A stretch of 5,753 nt of DNA from Deltaproteobacteria bacterium (GTDB lineage: Bacteria; Bdellovibrionota_B; Oligoflexia; Oligoflexales; Bog-1112): contig PLEQ01000200.1 in the NCBI GenBank assembly GCA_003136475.1, forward strand, positions 2,438-8,190, read 5' to 3'. A program made the position numbers and the translations under genes. The notes under the pieces were generated by a model, which saw only the letters and a list, made by a program, of their open reading frames with translations, did no database searches and was not told the DNA's origin. This document shows positions 5,383 to 5,753 of this stretch, in pieces (positions within the stretch are counted from its first letter, which is position 1; each line of letters begins with the position of its first letter).

Positions 5383-5753
5383 TCAGAACATCTTTTCAAT
5401 TTTATAAACAAATGATTTCTTTGGTGGTGCATAGCTTACGGAAATTTCCTGAATGCCAGTATTGATCCCACCAACCTTGAGCATGGCTTTTTGTGAACGA
5501 ATGTTCCCTACTCCCACATGAAAATAGGTTGTTTTCACAAAACCTAATGCATGGTTCACCATCAGTTTTTTAAGTTCCCGGTTGTATTTCCCTCCCCAGT
5601 ATTCCCGCGTCAAAAAAGTGTATCCGATCACGACCGAAGAGTTTTCTGGTTCATAATAATAGTAACGAGACGTACCAACTATTTTAGAATTTTTGAGATC
5701 GGTAATTGCCAGCGCGCCTTTGGAGGTCATAGCCTCTGCAAAGAAAGACTTAA
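5383..5753 (-). CDS. GNAT acetyltransferase, RimJ/RimL-like, partial (start outside window)
   Basis: The frame is open through the right window edge. ATG 5730 is an internal Met rather than the likely start, because coding-like residues KSFFAEA precede it and the family normally has an N-terminal strand and helix before this point. Visible are the central strands (GALAITDLKNSKIVGTSRY, VVIGYTFL), the acetyl-CoA region REYWGGKYNRELKKLMVNHA, and the C-terminal FHVGVGNIRSQKAMLKVGG. These match the Acetyltransf_3-type pattern YWGGxYNRExKxLMxxHA and NxRSxxAxxKxG. It ends at TGA 5383-5385. The enzyme transfers acetyl from acetyl-CoA to an amine; the substrate is unknown. It is the upstream gene of a probable two-gene operon with the phosphotransferase, both being small-molecule modifying enzymes of the kind seen in resistance loci. 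Confidence 0.85.
   Translation of the reverse strand, partial: KSFFAEAMTSKGALAITDLKNSKIVGTSRYYYYEPENSSVVIGYTFLTREYWGGKYNRELKKLMVNHALGFVKTTYFHVGVGNIRSQKAMLKVGGINTGIQEISVSYAPPKKSFVYKIEKMF

Overview
The window looks like an accessory stretch of a Gram-negative bacterial chromosome. Three of its proteins begin with export signals, one of them ending in a plausible lipobox, so the cell probably has a periplasm and outer membrane. The species cannot be fixed from the sequence. A Bdellovibrionota or deltaproteobacterial-like genome would fit the mix of secreted Hint and protease proteins, but this is a weak inference.

Left third, minus strand (1-2372): a tight three-gene operon read right to left. 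It encodes (i) an exported protein with a short cysteine-rich N-terminal part followed by a Hint (hedgehog/intein-type) self-processing domain, (ii) a divergent subtilisin-fold protease that is probably a lipoprotein, and (iii) a small secreted protein cut by the window edge. The genes are separated by 2 nt and by an ATGA stop/start overlap. A sigma-70-like promoter with a perfect inverted repeat over its -10 box lies upstream. An exported self-splicing-type precursor co-translated with an extracytoplasmic protease is the best candidate here for an undescribed system.

Middle (2373-4453), plus strand: about 400 bp with no convincing long gene, holding one short ORF with an excellent ribosome site, a hairpin and a 10-bp-phased TGTGA repeat. 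It is followed by a visibly more G/C-rich gene for a DNA-binding protein made of two helix-turn-helix units. The second unit resembles the C-terminal domain of large serine recombinases, but there is no catalytic domain. Next comes a wrecked cluster: a phage-type CxCxCG zinc-ribbon gene cut at its last cysteine motif, an array of three DUF4379-type treble-clef zinc-finger repeats broken by a stop and frame changes, and the orphan C-terminal end of an unrecognised protein.

Right part (4463-5753), minus strand: an operon-like pair consisting of a GNAT acetyltransferase (start beyond the window) and an APH(6)/hydroxyurea-type small-molecule kinase. It converges on the decayed cluster. The pair resembles a chromosomal antibiotic- or metabolite-modifying unit.
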